A stretch of 36,518 nucleotides of DNA from Paracoccus benzoatiresistens (GTDB lineage: Bacteria > Pseudomonadota > Alphaproteobacteria > Rhodobacterales > Rhodobacteraceae): the NCBI RefSeq assembly GCF_026913015.1, contig NZ_JAPTYD010000036.1, forward strand, positions 1 through 36,518, given 5' to 3'. Shown here piece after piece: positions 22,883 through 32,266 of the stretch (position 1 is the stretch's first letter; every line of letters begins with the position of its first letter). Under the pieces are notes generated by a model. That model ran no database searches and had not been told where the DNA came from. It saw nothing but the letters and a program-made list of their open reading frames with translations. A program made the translations under genes and the position numbers.

Positions 22883-24847
22883 TCAGCTTCGCAGCGCGAC
22901 GAAATGCAGGAAGCGCTCGTAATGGGCGACAACGTCGGCAATCACCTCTTCCTTGCTAAAGCCGTAGATGTCATAGCCGCGGCTGCCCTGGGCAAGGAAT
23001 ACCTCGGCCCGATAGTAGCGGTTGCGGCCGCCCTCGCTGCGGGCCGAATCCGTCAGCGCGAACGGGGGGATCGGCTGGCTGACCGGCTGAACCGCATAGG
23101 TGAAGCCGGTTGTCGTGTCACCCAGATCGACGCGCAGGGCGACACCGGTCTCGGCCTGCTCCACATCTGCCGCATGGCCGCGCTTGGCGAGTTCGACCCG
23201 CACGGCTTCCAGTGCCTGCGCGACGGTGCTGGCCAGATAGCTCTCGACCTGCGACTTGTGCGGGTGGCTGATGATCGCGCCAAGGCGCCGACGCCACAAT
23301 GCGCCCTCGCTCACGGCCAGGGGCGTGCTTGGCAGCGCGGCGCTGGCGGTCAGCGCCACCTCGTCCGACAGGCCCTTCCACACGCCGATGCACATGAACA
23401 GCATCACGATCGACAGCGGCGCCGCGGCAATCACCGCCGCCGTCTGCACCGCATCCAGCCCGCCTGCCAGAAGCAGGCAACCGGCAACGCCGCCGCAGAC
23501 CAGCGCCCAGAACACCCGCAACCAGAGCGCAGGCTCTTCTTCACCCCCGCGCGAGGTGATCATGGCGATCACCAATGCCCCGGCATCCGAAGCCGTGATG
23601 AAGTAGATCGCGACCAGAAGCCCGGCGATCCATGCCAGCACATCCGAGGCGGGCAGGTATTCGAACACGGCAAAGAGCGCGATCGGCATGTTCTCGGACA
23701 CGGTTCGCGCGATGGCGCCTGCCGCTTCATGAGTATCAAGCCAGATGGCCAGATCGCCGAAGATGGTGAACCAGATCGCGGTGAAGCCGGCCGGCGCGAA
23801 CAGCACGCCGAGCAGGAACTGGCGGATCGTCCGTCCGCGGGAGATTCGGGCGATGAAGAGGCCGACGAAGGGCGACCAGGACATCCACCATCCCCAGTAG
23901 AACAATGTCCACGCCCCGACCCAGTCCGTCGGCTCGTAGGCATAGATGTGGAAGGTGCGCGAGACGAAGCTGTCGATGTAGAGCCCGATGTTCTCCACAA
24001 AGGCCTGGAGAAGGAACTGGGTCGGGCCCAGGACCAGGATCAGCCCCATCAGCACAAAGGACAGGATCAGGATGAATTCGCTGAGACGGCGGATGCCGTT
24101 GTCCAGCCCCGTCGCCACGGTCAGCGTCGCAAGCACCGTGACAATCGCGATCAGGACCAGTTGCACCCCGATTGTCTGGGGGATGCCCATCAGGTAGGTT
24201 CCCGTGGCGTTCAGTTGTGCCACGCCAAGGCCAAGGGACGTTGCCAGGCCCGCCAGCGTGCCGACCACCGCGAAGATATCGATCATGTCGCCGATCGGGC
24301 CATTGACCCGATCACCCAGGAGAGGACGAAACGCGGACCGGATCGTCAGGGGCGCGCCGCGGCGGAAGCCGAAATACGCCAGCGCCAGTCCAACCACGGC
24401 ATAGATCGCCCAGGCATGCACCCCCCAGTGGAAGAACGTGATCGCCATGGCGTCCCGCGCGGCCTCCGGACTGCCCGCAACGGCGTCAGGCGGATTGGAG
24501 AAGTGCATGATCGGCTCGGCCACGCCATAGAAGACGATGCCGATGCCCATGCCGCCGCTGAACAGCATCGCGATCCAGGTGCCGAGACTGTAGTCAGGGG
24601 AGGACTCGTCTGGCCCCAGCTTGACCTTGCCAAGCGGACTGATGGCGAGAAACAGCAGGAAGACGACGAAGCCGCCAACCGCCAGAAGATAATACCAGCC
24701 AAGTTCGCGGATGATCCAGTCATTGGCTTTCTGGAACCAGCGGGCGGACAGGTCCGGCGCAAGACAGGCCGCAATGATGAGGCCCAGTGATATGATTGCG
24801 GAACCGAAGAACGGCAGGGGCGCGATGTCTTTGGTCAGCTTGTGCAA
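22883..24847 (-). CDS. BCCT-family choline/betaine transporter (BetT-like)
   Basis: A 654-residue secondary transporter for quaternary ammonium compounds. It has twelve hydrophobic helices and the family's FSGGMGIGIVFYGVAEPIMHF re-entrant segment, FHWGVHAWAIYAVVGLALAY, and the substrate-binding stretch FYWGWWMSWSPFVGLFIARI with its tryptophans. A cytoplasmic C-terminal tail of about 140 residues, as in BetT-type proteins, may sense osmotic state. The start is a TTG at 24847 with AAGGAG six bases before it. It is convergent with the barrel gene. Choline is the likely substrate because of length and tail; glycine betaine, carnitine or taurine-like compounds remain possible. No betA/betB is in view. 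Confidence 0.88.
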   Translation of the reverse strand: MHKLTKDIAPLPFFGSAIISLGLIIAACLAPDLSARWFQKANDWIIRELGWYYLLAVGGFVVFLLFLAISPLGKVKLGPDESSPDYSLGTWIAMLFSGGMGIGIVFYGVAEPIMHFSNPPDAVAGSPEAARDAMAITFFHWGVHAWAIYAVVGLALAYFGFRRGAPLTIRSAFRPLLGDRVNGPIGDMIDIFAVVGTLAGLATSLGLGVAQLNATGTYLMGIPQTIGVQLVLIAIVTVLATLTVATGLDNGIRRLSEFILILSFVLMGLILVLGPTQFLLQAFVENIGLYIDSFVSRTFHIYAYEPTDWVGAWTLFYWGWWMSWSPFVGLFIARISRGRTIRQFLLGVLFAPAGFTAIWFTIFGDLAIWLDTHEAAGAIARTVSENMPIALFAVFEYLPASDVLAWIAGLLVAIYFITASDAGALVIAMITSRGGEEEPALWLRVFWALVCGGVAGCLLLAGGLDAVQTAAVIAAAPLSIVMLFMCIGVWKGLSDEVALTASAALPSTPLAVSEGALWRRRLGAIISHPHKSQVESYLASTVAQALEAVRVELAKRGHAADVEQAETGVALRVDLGDTTTGFTYAVQPVSQPIPPFALTDSARSEGGRNRYYRAEVFLAQGSRGYDIYGFSKEEVIADVVAHYERFLHFVALRS

Positions 24848-25190
24848 AAGATACTCCTTCGAAGTTGCTCCTGAAGGCGGGGTTTAGCCCAGTTGGCATC
24901 CAAAAGGCACCCACCGGAGCCCTTAAGCGCCGTTCGGTCCCTCCGGTTGCGTCAGGAAGGATGTTCCGAACACCCTCCACGATCGGCAGACCCGCCAGCA
25001 TGACCCCGGGCTTGCGCAGGGCTAGGCCGGGTCGCCCACGGGGTTCCCGCGCGCGGAGGTTGAAAAAATGCCGTCCAGACATGCGTCTTATCAAATGTTT
25101 AGTGCTGATGGCATTGCTTCGGACGATGCATCCAAACCGCTTCTTTGTCGTTGTGGGTGGAGAACCCCCTGCCAGACAAGGATTCGCCTG
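24848..25190. other. Intergenic stretch upstream of betT
   Basis: No supported gene. Open frames here on both strands have no ribosome-binding site and poor codon bias, and overlap the betT leader. An AT-richer patch near 25085-25110 may hold a promoter, but no convincing -35/-10 pair was found. Confidence 0.45.
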
Positions 25191-25274
25191 ATGGTCAATT
25201 TCCTGCTTGCCACCGCCGTCATGTTTCTTGACGCCATGATCATGTTCGGATTGGCCGTCGCGGACATTCCGTGA
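25191..25274 (+). CDS. Possible 27-residue membrane peptide
   Basis: An ATG at 25191 preceded by AAGGA at eight bases opens a 27-codon frame with stop at 25272-25274. The product begins MVNFLLATAVMFLDAMIMFG and is almost wholly hydrophobic with two aspartates, so it would form one membrane helix. It stands alone between divergent transporter genes. No family is recognised. Good ribosome-binding site and composition are the only support; it may be a chance frame. Confidence 0.3.
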   Translation: MVNFLLATAVMFLDAMIMFGLAVADIP

Positions 25275-25594
25275 GGTTCTCACCCGGGCAAGGCTTACGG
25301 GTAGAACGGCAACCTTTCTGAGCGATCAGAAAACGTGGTCCAATTCTCGGCTGTTGATCGCTCCGCGTGGGCAGCGTTGCCTCTCGGGCACGCACCGCCT
25401 GGACGATGGCAGCCTGCATAAGAGGCCTGCTCGACGGGGTAATACGACGCATGGGGCGCTGAACTGCCCTTGACCACGCCGCGCAATCTGTTGGGGCAGG
25501 CACGAAACGGATAATCCGGTTGAACACCGGCTTTGGCGCGACGTATCGCCTCGTGGAGCGGGCCTTGGGCCCGGACCCTGTGAGAGAACGAGCG
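25275..25594. other. Intergenic leader of the antiporter-like permease
   Basis: No supported gene. The permease frame is open from an ATG at 25520, but the stretch to 25594 lacks membrane character and conservation, and the ATG at 25595 is preferred. A long minus-strand frame across this region is the shadow of the permease gene. Confidence 0.45.
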
Positions 25595-27052
25595 ATGACT
25601 GATCTGCCCCTTAGCTTCTCCGATGGCGACGGAGAGTTCCTTCGCAAGCGCGTGCTTCCGGTGCTTGCCCTGTCCGCAATCCTTTATGGCGGCTCGCTCG
25701 CGACAGGCCTGCACATCAATGCGGTCGTCCTGTCGATCATCGTGATGATGACGCTTTGCCTGCTTCGCGTGCCCGTGGCGATCGCCCTGGTTTCTGCTGC
25801 GGTGCTTGGCGGCCTGCAGGCCGGGTTGTCGATGACGGAAACGATTGCCGCACTCAACGACAGCCTGCTCATCGGGTCGCAGGTCGGCATGACATATATC
25901 ATGATCGGCGCCTTCGCGGTTGCCTTGGCGCGCAGTGGGCTGCTCGAACTGCTGGCTGCGAAGATCTCGGGACGGCTGGGGACAGGCGAGGCCGCCACCG
26001 GCAAGAACATCAAGTGGACCCTGCTGCTGATCCTGTGCGCGGCTTCCGTCATGTCCCAGAACCTCATCCCGGTCCACATCGCCTTCATTCCGGTGCTGAT
26101 CCCGCCGCTTCTGGGCATCATGAACCGCCTGCGCATGGACCGCAGGGCGGTCGCCTGCGTGCTGGCCTGCGCGATCAGTTCCAGCTACCTGCTTCTGCCG
26201 ACGGGCTTCGGGGCGATCTTCCTGAACGATATCCTGCTGACCAACCTGAACCAGGTCGGCGCAGACCTTGGCCTGGTCGTGACAGCCGACATGGCGCCCA
26301 GGGCGATGTTCCTGCCCGTGATGGGGATCCTGGCCGGGATGTTCGTCGCCGTCTTCATCACCTACCGCAAGCCGCGCGACTACCGCCTGATCGAGAACAA
26401 GGCGCCGGTTGCCGACATGGCGCCTGTTGTCCTGAACCTGACACAACTGCTGGCGACGATTGCCGCGCTGCTGGTGGCGCTCATCTGCCAGATCAGGTTC
26501 GACTCGCTTCTGATCGGGGCAATGGTCGGCTTCGTCATCCTCAGCTTTGCCGGCATCTTCCGCTGGCGGGACCAGGATGACGTCTTTACCGAAGGGCTGC
26601 GGATGATGGCGCAGGTGGCTGTCATCATCACGATCGCCTCGGGTTTCGCGGGCGTGCTTTCCGCCACCGGAGAGGTCCAGCCGCTGGTGGCAGCCTCGGC
26701 CGCCTTCATCGGCGACAACCAGGCCTTGGGCGCGGCGATCATGCTGCTGGTCGGCCTGTTTATCACGATCGGCTTCGGGGACTCCTTTGCCTCGGTCCCG
26801 ATCCTGGCGCCCGTCTATGTGCCGCTGTCCCTGGCGCTTGGCTTCTCGCCGCTGGCGACGGTCGCTCTTCTGGGGGCGGCGGCGGCTCTGGGCGATGCAG
26901 GATCGCCTGCCTCCACCATCACGCTGGGCGCGACGGCAGGCCTGAACGCCGACGGTCAGCACGATCACATCAAGGACAGCGTGATCCCGACCTTCATCCA
27001 TGCGAACTTCGGCATGGTGCTGTTTGCCTGGATTGCCGCGCTGACGCTTTGA
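25595..27052 (+). CDS. Na+/H+ antiporter-like permease (COG2056/YuiF type)
   Basis: A 485-residue inner-membrane protein with about eleven hydrophobic segments. The pattern of RKRVLPVLALSAILYGGSLA, GSQVGMTYIMIGAFAVALAR, SQNLIPVHIAFIPVLIPPLL, ISSSYLLLPTGFGAIFLND and, near the end, LGDAGSPASTITLGATAGLN fits the NhaC-related predicted permeases of COG2056. Acidic residues in GFGDSFASVPIL and LGDAGSP could carry cations. Members have been proposed as sodium/proton antiporters or amino-acid permeases, so the substrate is open. The ATG at 25595 has a GAGAG upstream. It is monocistronic: a strong hairpin follows. Confidence 0.72.
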   Translation: MTDLPLSFSDGDGEFLRKRVLPVLALSAILYGGSLATGLHINAVVLSIIVMMTLCLLRVPVAIALVSAAVLGGLQAGLSMTETIAALNDSLLIGSQVGMTYIMIGAFAVALARSGLLELLAAKISGRLGTGEAATGKNIKWTLLLILCAASVMSQNLIPVHIAFIPVLIPPLLGIMNRLRMDRRAVACVLACAISSSYLLLPTGFGAIFLNDILLTNLNQVGADLGLVVTADMAPRAMFLPVMGILAGMFVAVFITYRKPRDYRLIENKAPVADMAPVVLNLTQLLATIAALLVALICQIRFDSLLIGAMVGFVILSFAGIFRWRDQDDVFTEGLRMMAQVAVIITIASGFAGVLSATGEVQPLVAASAAFIGDNQALGAAIMLLVGLFITIGFGDSFASVPILAPVYVPLSLALGFSPLATVALLGAAAALGDAGSPASTITLGATAGLNADGQHDHIKDSVIPTFIHANFGMVLFAWIAALTL

Positions 27053-27125
27053 CCGTCGGCAACGGCACCCTGTCGGGTGTCCAAAGCGCGGATCGCGGCA
27101 TCAACCGCGCTTCCCGAAAAGCAAT

Positions 27126-27151
27126 GGCCTGTCCCGCATCAGGGACAGGCC
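27126..27151 (+). terminator. Terminator after the permease gene
   Basis: GGCCTGTCCC (27126-27135) and GGGACAGGCC (27142-27151) form a perfect 10-bp stem with a 6-base loop, 73 bases after the permease stop. It may also stop reading coming from the decayed operon on the other strand. Confidence 0.72.
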
Positions 27152-27418
27152 GGTTCTCAGCGGCGTCATCTTCACCACCGCGAAGGCTTGCGGTGGCGAG
27201 AGGCACCAGTCCAAGGGTCTGCCCGCGAAACATCCGCAGGCATGCCTGGGCGTTCGGGTTCCTGAGTAAAACAGCGTCAAGCCATCTGCCGCACCACATG
27301 AAGCCGAGAAACGCCGTCATTAGCCAACTGAGCAACCAGCTTCAGTTCCCAGGCGATATAGCTCTCCATCTTCTCGCGCGGGGTATCCGTTCCAATGCGT
27401 GCGGCGTAATGGATTTCG
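27152..27418. other. 3' flank of the decayed operon
   Basis: On the minus strand a frame that joins the end of the flavoprotein pseudogene runs without a stop to about 27280; it includes EKMESYIAWELKLVAQLAND and looks protein-like, yet I do not recognise it. It may be a C-terminal tail added by a frame change or the remnant of a further gene. Nothing else is supported here. Confidence 0.35.
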
Positions 27419-28668
27419 TTATGGGGTCCTCGGAAGAGCGCGCCGGTGGGGTGCCGTGCCGTTCAGGTAATGGTCACCCAGGACGCGCTCCTTGTAGAGA
27501 CGGGGATTGTGTGCCGAGATGACCTTGATGTTGCGCCAATGGCGATCCAGCGCGGGGCTCACGCTGACGCCACTGCCGCTGGAAACGTCGATCAGCAGGC
27601 TGGCAAGCGCGGCCGCCGTTTCGTCGGTCACCACCTTGGCCCCGGCCGCCGCGATGGAGGCGGCGATCGAAAGCTCGGCCGCTTGCGGACCCTCCGCACC
27701 TGCCCAGGCTCGATCAAGTGCCGATATAGCGGGTCCGTGACGGCTTCGATGGCGGCGCGGTGGGTGGCGATACGGCCGACAACCGATTGCAGTTCGGGCT
27801 CTCGGGACGGGTGCTCGTGCAGCGCGTGATAGAAATTGCGCTTGCGGGCCTGGATCAGCTGCACCGCATCGCGCAGGATCCGGTCCACGATGCCCGAGAT
27901 CATGGTGGTCAGATAGACCTGGTGAAAGGTATAGCCGTAAAGGAAAGGCTCCTCGGCACCCCGTCGGGGGCATCATGGATGTCAGCCCTTTTCACGCGCA
28001 CCCGTTCGAAGACGGTCTTGCCCGATCCAGTCAGCTTCTGGCCGAAGCCATCCCAGTCGTCCTCGATCGCCACGCCTTCCGCACCGGTGGGAATGAAGAA
28101 CTGCCGCGCGGTTCCGTTGTCCTCGACTGCCGACCAGGACAGGCAGTCGGCATAGATGTTGCCGGTCGAACAGATCTTGGTTCCCGAGATCCAAAATCCG
28201 TCACCATCCGCCTCGGGGCTCGCGGACGGCATATATCCGGTTCCGCCTGCGGGAACCTTGCTGACTTCGCTGAAGGCGACGCCGAACATCGCCCCATCCC
28301 AGGCGAGTTGCAGGACCTGTGCGGGGAAGGGATCGTCCGGCTTCCGCCGGTGGGTGCCACTGCGAAGAAGTGGTTGCGGAACACATGGGCGAAATTCGGG
28401 TCGGCCGCGGCAAGGTCGCGGATCAGGGCGCAGAACTCGGGCAGGGGCAGCGCAGGGGCGGTCGGCCGATCAAGGCGCAGCGCGACAAAGCCTAGCCGCT
28501 TCGGTTCGGCGGTTTCCTTGAAGATCAGCCGGCGATGCGTATCGCGGTCGGCGGCGCCGCTGCCGAAGCGATCAAGGACAGGACCAAGGCCAGGGCGGTT
28601 CGTCACCGGCGACCAGCCCAGCGGCGAAAGGTTGCCGCCCGGTGCCGTGGGAAGACTTCGTGCAGCAT
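27419..28668 (-). pseudogene. DszC/SfnB-like acyl-CoA-dehydrogenase-fold flavin monooxygenase, multiply frameshifted
   Basis: Pieces of one protein of the acyl-CoA dehydrogenase fold (sulfone/dibenzothiophene monooxygenase type, FMNH2-using) are spread over several frames. Order: ATG at 28668 with GGAGG upstream; NRPGLGPVLDRFGSGAADRD and FAHVFRNHFF; then, after a break near 28345, QVLQLAWDGAMFGVAFSE and GDGFWISGTKICSTGNIYAD; after a break near 27955, EEPFLYGYTFHQVYLTTMIS; after a break near 27715, GPQAAELSIAASIAAAGAKV and the end block DRHWRNIKVISAHNP. A first break lies near 28640 and perhaps a fifth near 27437. At least four frame changes preclude a normal product. It is last in the decayed sulfur operon. 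Confidence 0.85.
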
Positions 28669-28669
28669 C

Positions 28670-30008
28670 TCAGGCCTCCGTTCCGGTGCGTAGCTGATCC
28701 TGGTCGCGGGGATCAACGAATTGCGGCAGGCCCAGATGGTCACGCAGGGTTTGACCCTCATAGTCGGTGCGGAAGCGTCCGGCCCGTTGCAGCACCGGGA
28801 CCAGTTTGTCCACCAGGTCCTCGAGCCCCGAGGTCTGGACATCGATGTTGAGGTTGAACCCGTCTGCGCCGGCCCCCGTCGATCCAGTCCAGCATGTTCG
28901 CCGCCATCTGCTCGGGCGTGCCGAGGATCATCCGGTGGCCGCCGATGATGTCCGACAGCGCTGCCTGCCGGGCCGTCCAGTTCGCCGGGCGTCCCTCGGA
29001 CAGGATGTGCCTGCGGGGCCAGCGCGAGGCAATCGGCACATGCGGCTCGCGCGCATCGATCAGATCGAAGGGAGGACCCCGACCAGCGGCAGGTCGTCCG
29101 GGGACAGGGCGAAATGATGCGCAAGCTCATGGTGCGGGAAGTCGATGTCCAGTCGCGCATCCGGATCGTCCTTTCGACCTCGCGCCTCTTCTTCGCTGCC
29201 GCCGAGGATGCGGAACAAGCCGGGCATGACCAGCAGATGATCGGGGTTGCGCCCGTTTGCCCGTGCCAATGCCTTGACGTCGGAATAGAACTTCTGCGCG
29301 CCCGCCAGTGTCCTTTGCCCGGTGAAAAGGGCATCCGCCCATCTCGCGCCGAACGCCTTGCTGTCGTCGGACTGCCCGGAATGGAAGATGACGGGCCGCC
29401 CCTGCGGGCCGACCGGCGCCGAAAGGTTTCCCCGGCTGCGGAAGTGGATCCCCTGCACGTCAATGGGGCGGGTGACGGTCTCGTCCACGAACAGGTTGCG
29501 GCCAGGATCGGCAACGATCGCCGACTGCGGCACGGAAGACCAGAGCCCGGTGACGATCCGGGCGAATTCGTCGGCCCGGACATAACGCTCGTCCTGGCCG
29601 AACCGGCTCTCGAGCCCGTAGGCCGCGAGGGCCACGGGGGTCTGGCTGGTGATGATGTTCCAGGCAGCGCGCCTCTTGGAGATATGGTCAAGCGTGGCAA
29701 TCTGCCGGGCTGCCACATAAGGATGGCCGAAGAGGGTCGAGGTTGTCGCCACCAGGCCGATGTGGCCGGTCTGCTGGCTGAGGGGCGACAGAAGGGAGAC
29801 TGGTTCCAGCGCCCGCCAGGGCCGGGTGAAGCTTTCCTCCACCAGTCCTGCGGGTCCGTCGGCCAGAAACAGGGCGTCGATCCTGCCGCGCTCGGCAATC
29901 CGGGCGATGCGGCTGAAGGTGTCGATGTCCGTGGAATGCTGCGCGGCGTCATGCCGCCCGGAAGCGAGCACGTTCACGCCAAGACGAACGGGTCTGGTCG
30001 CAGATCAT
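28670..30008 (-). pseudogene. NtaA/SnaA/DszA-family FMN-dependent monooxygenase, frameshifted
   Basis: A luciferase-like two-component monooxygenase, whose relatives attack sulfones, nitrilotriacetate and similar compounds. The ATG at 30008 overlaps the binding-protein stop (ATGA), but within about five codons the frame is lost; the main body (RPVRLGVNVLASGRHDA, RIDALFLADGPAGLVEESFT, LDHISKRRAAWNIITSQTP, GRPVIFHSGQSDDSKAFGA) is in a second frame. Near 29075 the frame changes again (FDLIDAREPHVP, then AALSDIIGGHRMILGTPEQM), and near 28865 once more (DGFNLNIDVQTSGLEDLVDK, then LRDHLGLPQFVDP). Three frame changes in one gene; otherwise length and motifs are complete, so decay looks recent. Confidence 0.87.
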
Positions 30009-31031
30009 ACTCCTGCGGGGCGCACGACATGCTCGGCGACCGTGATGGATTGCGGCAGGATCTTGCGCTCGCTCAGCCAATCGGCGGCGCGCTGGAAGTC
30101 AGACAGGAAGGCGGCGTCGTCGGCCTCGAAGAACATCGTCTTGCGCTTGAGCCCGGCCAGGTGATCGCGGACCGTGTCGTCATAGCCCGCTTCCTTCGGG
30201 ATGATCCTTTCAGTCTCCAGCGGGTTTTCGGTCATCCAGACGCCTTCCCGCTTGTAGGCCTCGGTCACGGCCCGCGCGAGATCGCCGTTCTCCTCGGCAA
30301 AGCTCCGCAGCGTCACCAGCGAGGAATAGTCGATCAGGTGGTCGAGGTCCGTGCCTTCAAAGAAGATGTCCTTGGCATCGAACTGCGCTCGGGCGATGTC
30401 GACGCCTGGGGACCACATCGACCATGCATCCACCTTGCCTTGGCCGAATGCGGGAGCGGCGTCGGGAGGGTTCAGATAGACGAACTCGACCTGATCGGGG
30501 CTGATGCCATTCTGCTCCAGCGCGGCGACGACCAGGAACTCGCCCAAGCCTGAACGATTGACCGCCACGCGCTTGCCTACAAGGTCCTTCACGCAGTCGA
30601 TGCCGCTATCCTTCTTCACGATGATGGCCGTGGACCGGGGCGTGGACGAGGAACTGGGTGAACACCAGAGGCGAGCCCGCAAGGATCGCCGCCAGCGCCG
30701 GCGTGGTCGAGCCCCAGAAGCCGAAGTCGGCGCTGCCGCCCATGACGGCCTGTATCGGCGGCGCATGGTTCGGGAATGGTCCCACCCATTCCACCTTGAT
30801 GCCCTTGTCCCGCAGGTTTTTCTCGAATTCGCCCCGCTGAAGGGCGATCTGGGTGATGCTGCCTTTGCCCCAGCCCACCCGGACGGTGTCGGTGGTGCGG
30901 CCAAGCGCAAAGCCGGGCAGCATCGAGGCTGCGCCAAGTGCGGCTCCGGCATTGATCAGGCGGCGCGGCTGTCGTTTTCGACGCCAAGCTCGTGCAGCAG
31001 GATCTGGCGCAGGCCGGCATGGGTTGGCCAT
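30005..31031 (-). pseudogene. Sulfonate/aliphatic-sulfur ABC binding protein (SsuA/TauA-like), frameshifted
   Basis: A periplasmic binding protein of the nitrate/sulfonate/taurine group. The N-terminal part (RRLINAGAALGAASMLPGFA signal region, VRVGWGKGSITQIALQRG, ADFGFWGSTTPALAAILAGS) is in one frame and the rest (RSTAIIVKKDSGIDCVKDLV, GKRVAVNRSGLGEFLVVAAL, VDAWSMWSPGVDIARA) in the next. The break is near 30640 and fits a one-base insertion or two-base loss. Everything else of the roughly 320-residue family is present. The start is uncertain: it overlaps the truncated ATPase gene, and the ATG at 31031 is only the first available. Stop at 30005 overlaps the monooxygenase ATG. Confidence 0.85.
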
Positions 31032-31407
31032 CTGTAGCTGGCGGCGATCTCGCCGTCGCGCATGATCAGGATGCGGTCGGCGATGGCGATCGCCTCGTCC
31101 ACGTTGTGAGTCGCCAGCACCACGCCGGGCTGGTGGCGGGCGACAAGCTCACGGATGAGGATGGCCCAGGGAAGCAGCCTGTGCTCCTGGAAGACCACGG
31201 CGGGTTGCCTCGGGCCGTCGATCTGTCCGCCATCGACGGGTCAAGAGCCGCCAGCGCCCGCAAAAGCGTTGTCTTTCCGCAACCGCACTCGCACAGAAGC
31301 GCCACAAACTCTCCCTTGAGAATCGTCAGGTCCAGTCCTTCGAGCACGGTCCGTTGCCCGTAACGGCGCTGCAGGTTGGGGACGGTCACTGCCGGGCTGG
31401 TTCTCAT
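30956..31407 (-). pseudogene. ABC transporter ATPase (SsuB/TauB-like), frameshifted and internally deleted
   Basis: The remnant of a sulfonate-type ABC ATPase. From the ATG at 31407 the Walker A region is seen (LLCECGCGKTTLLRALAALD), but the first Walker glycine and the usual serine are both cysteines here. Near 31240 the frame is lost; VVFQEHRLLPW (Q-loop) continues in another frame and is joined straight to AILIRELVARHQPGVVLATH and NVDEAIAIADRILIMRDGEI (H-loop). The roughly 90 residues between, which hold the LSGGQ signature, Walker B and D-loop, are gone. At about 450 bases the gene is little over half the normal 750. It cannot make a working ATPase. Confidence 0.87.
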
Positions 31408-32088
31408 TTCCGCGCTCCACTCGCACAGTTCGGGTGCCAGCCAAGGAGCCTGCGTTCCCGCGCCCGGGGGGCCAGCAGGTCGGCTCCGACACCGATCGCG
31501 GCATGGATCAGGATGATCCGGCGGATTGTCTCCAATCGCGACAGGCCGGTCACGCGGGCCAGTTCCAGAAGCTTGGGATCGACCTGCCGGATGCCGAGCA
31601 CCGTGTTGGTGTAGATCGAGAACAGGACGGCCAATGAGACAAGGAAGATCTTGCCGCTTTCATCGACGCCGAACCAGATGATGACCAGCGGCAGCAATGC
31701 CAGGAAGGGAATCGCGCGGATCATCTGGATAGAGCAGTCGAGCAGCGCTTCCGCAAGGCGGGAGAAGCCCACAAGAATGCCCAGGACGAAGCCGATGATG
31801 CCGCCGAGCGTGAAAGCCGACGGCCGCCCTGGCGAAACTGGCCCTAAGATGCGCAGCAAGCGCGCCCGAGGCAATCAGGTGCCAGGCCGTGACGGCTACC
31901 GAACTGGGGGCCGGCAGGACCTGAGAGGCGATCATTCCAGTCCGGCCCGCGGCCTCCCACACGACCAGCAAGCCCGGCGGCGCGGCCCATGACAGCAGGT
32001 GAAGCTGGTCATTCCCTGGCGCACGCCGCAGGCGATGTCCTTCAGGCGATGGCGACAAGGCCTTCCGGTCGACAAGTTCGATGGTCAT
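31404..32088 (-). pseudogene. ABC transporter permease (SsuC/TauC-like), frameshifted and internally deleted
   Basis: The remnant of a sulfonate/taurine-type permease. The ATG at 32088 (after GGAAGAAG) opens LHLLSWAAPPGLLVVWEAAG and LPAPSSVAVTAWHLIASGAL. An extra T near 31813 shifts the frame; TLGGIIGFVLGILVGFSRLA, IPFLALLPLVIIWFGVDESG and the EAA-loop region ARVTGLSRLETIRRIIL follow in the second frame. That is joined directly to a tail ending ERRLLGWHP, the normal C-terminus, so about 55-60 residues with the last membrane helices are missing. The stop overlaps the ATPase ATG (ATGA), preserving the old operon layout. Confidence 0.86.
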
Positions 32089-32266
32089 CGCTTCTTCTTC
32101 CAGCGCGACATCGACACTGACATCATGACTGCGTTCGTCGTGATTGATGGGGCGATCTGCCTCGTTCACCATTCCAAAGAAAGCGCCGTTTCCGAAAGCG
32201 TGTTCCATGCCCCGGTGCCTGTGCAGCGCTTGTGTTCCACAGCGTGTGGCCGCTCCGAACCCCGGG

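Noticed and set aside
25295..27001. Minus-strand open frame of 568 codons opposite the antiporter-like permease
   Set aside because: Composition (Arg, Gln, Asp, His rich) is that of an antisense shadow, while the plus strand has clear membrane helices and family motifs.
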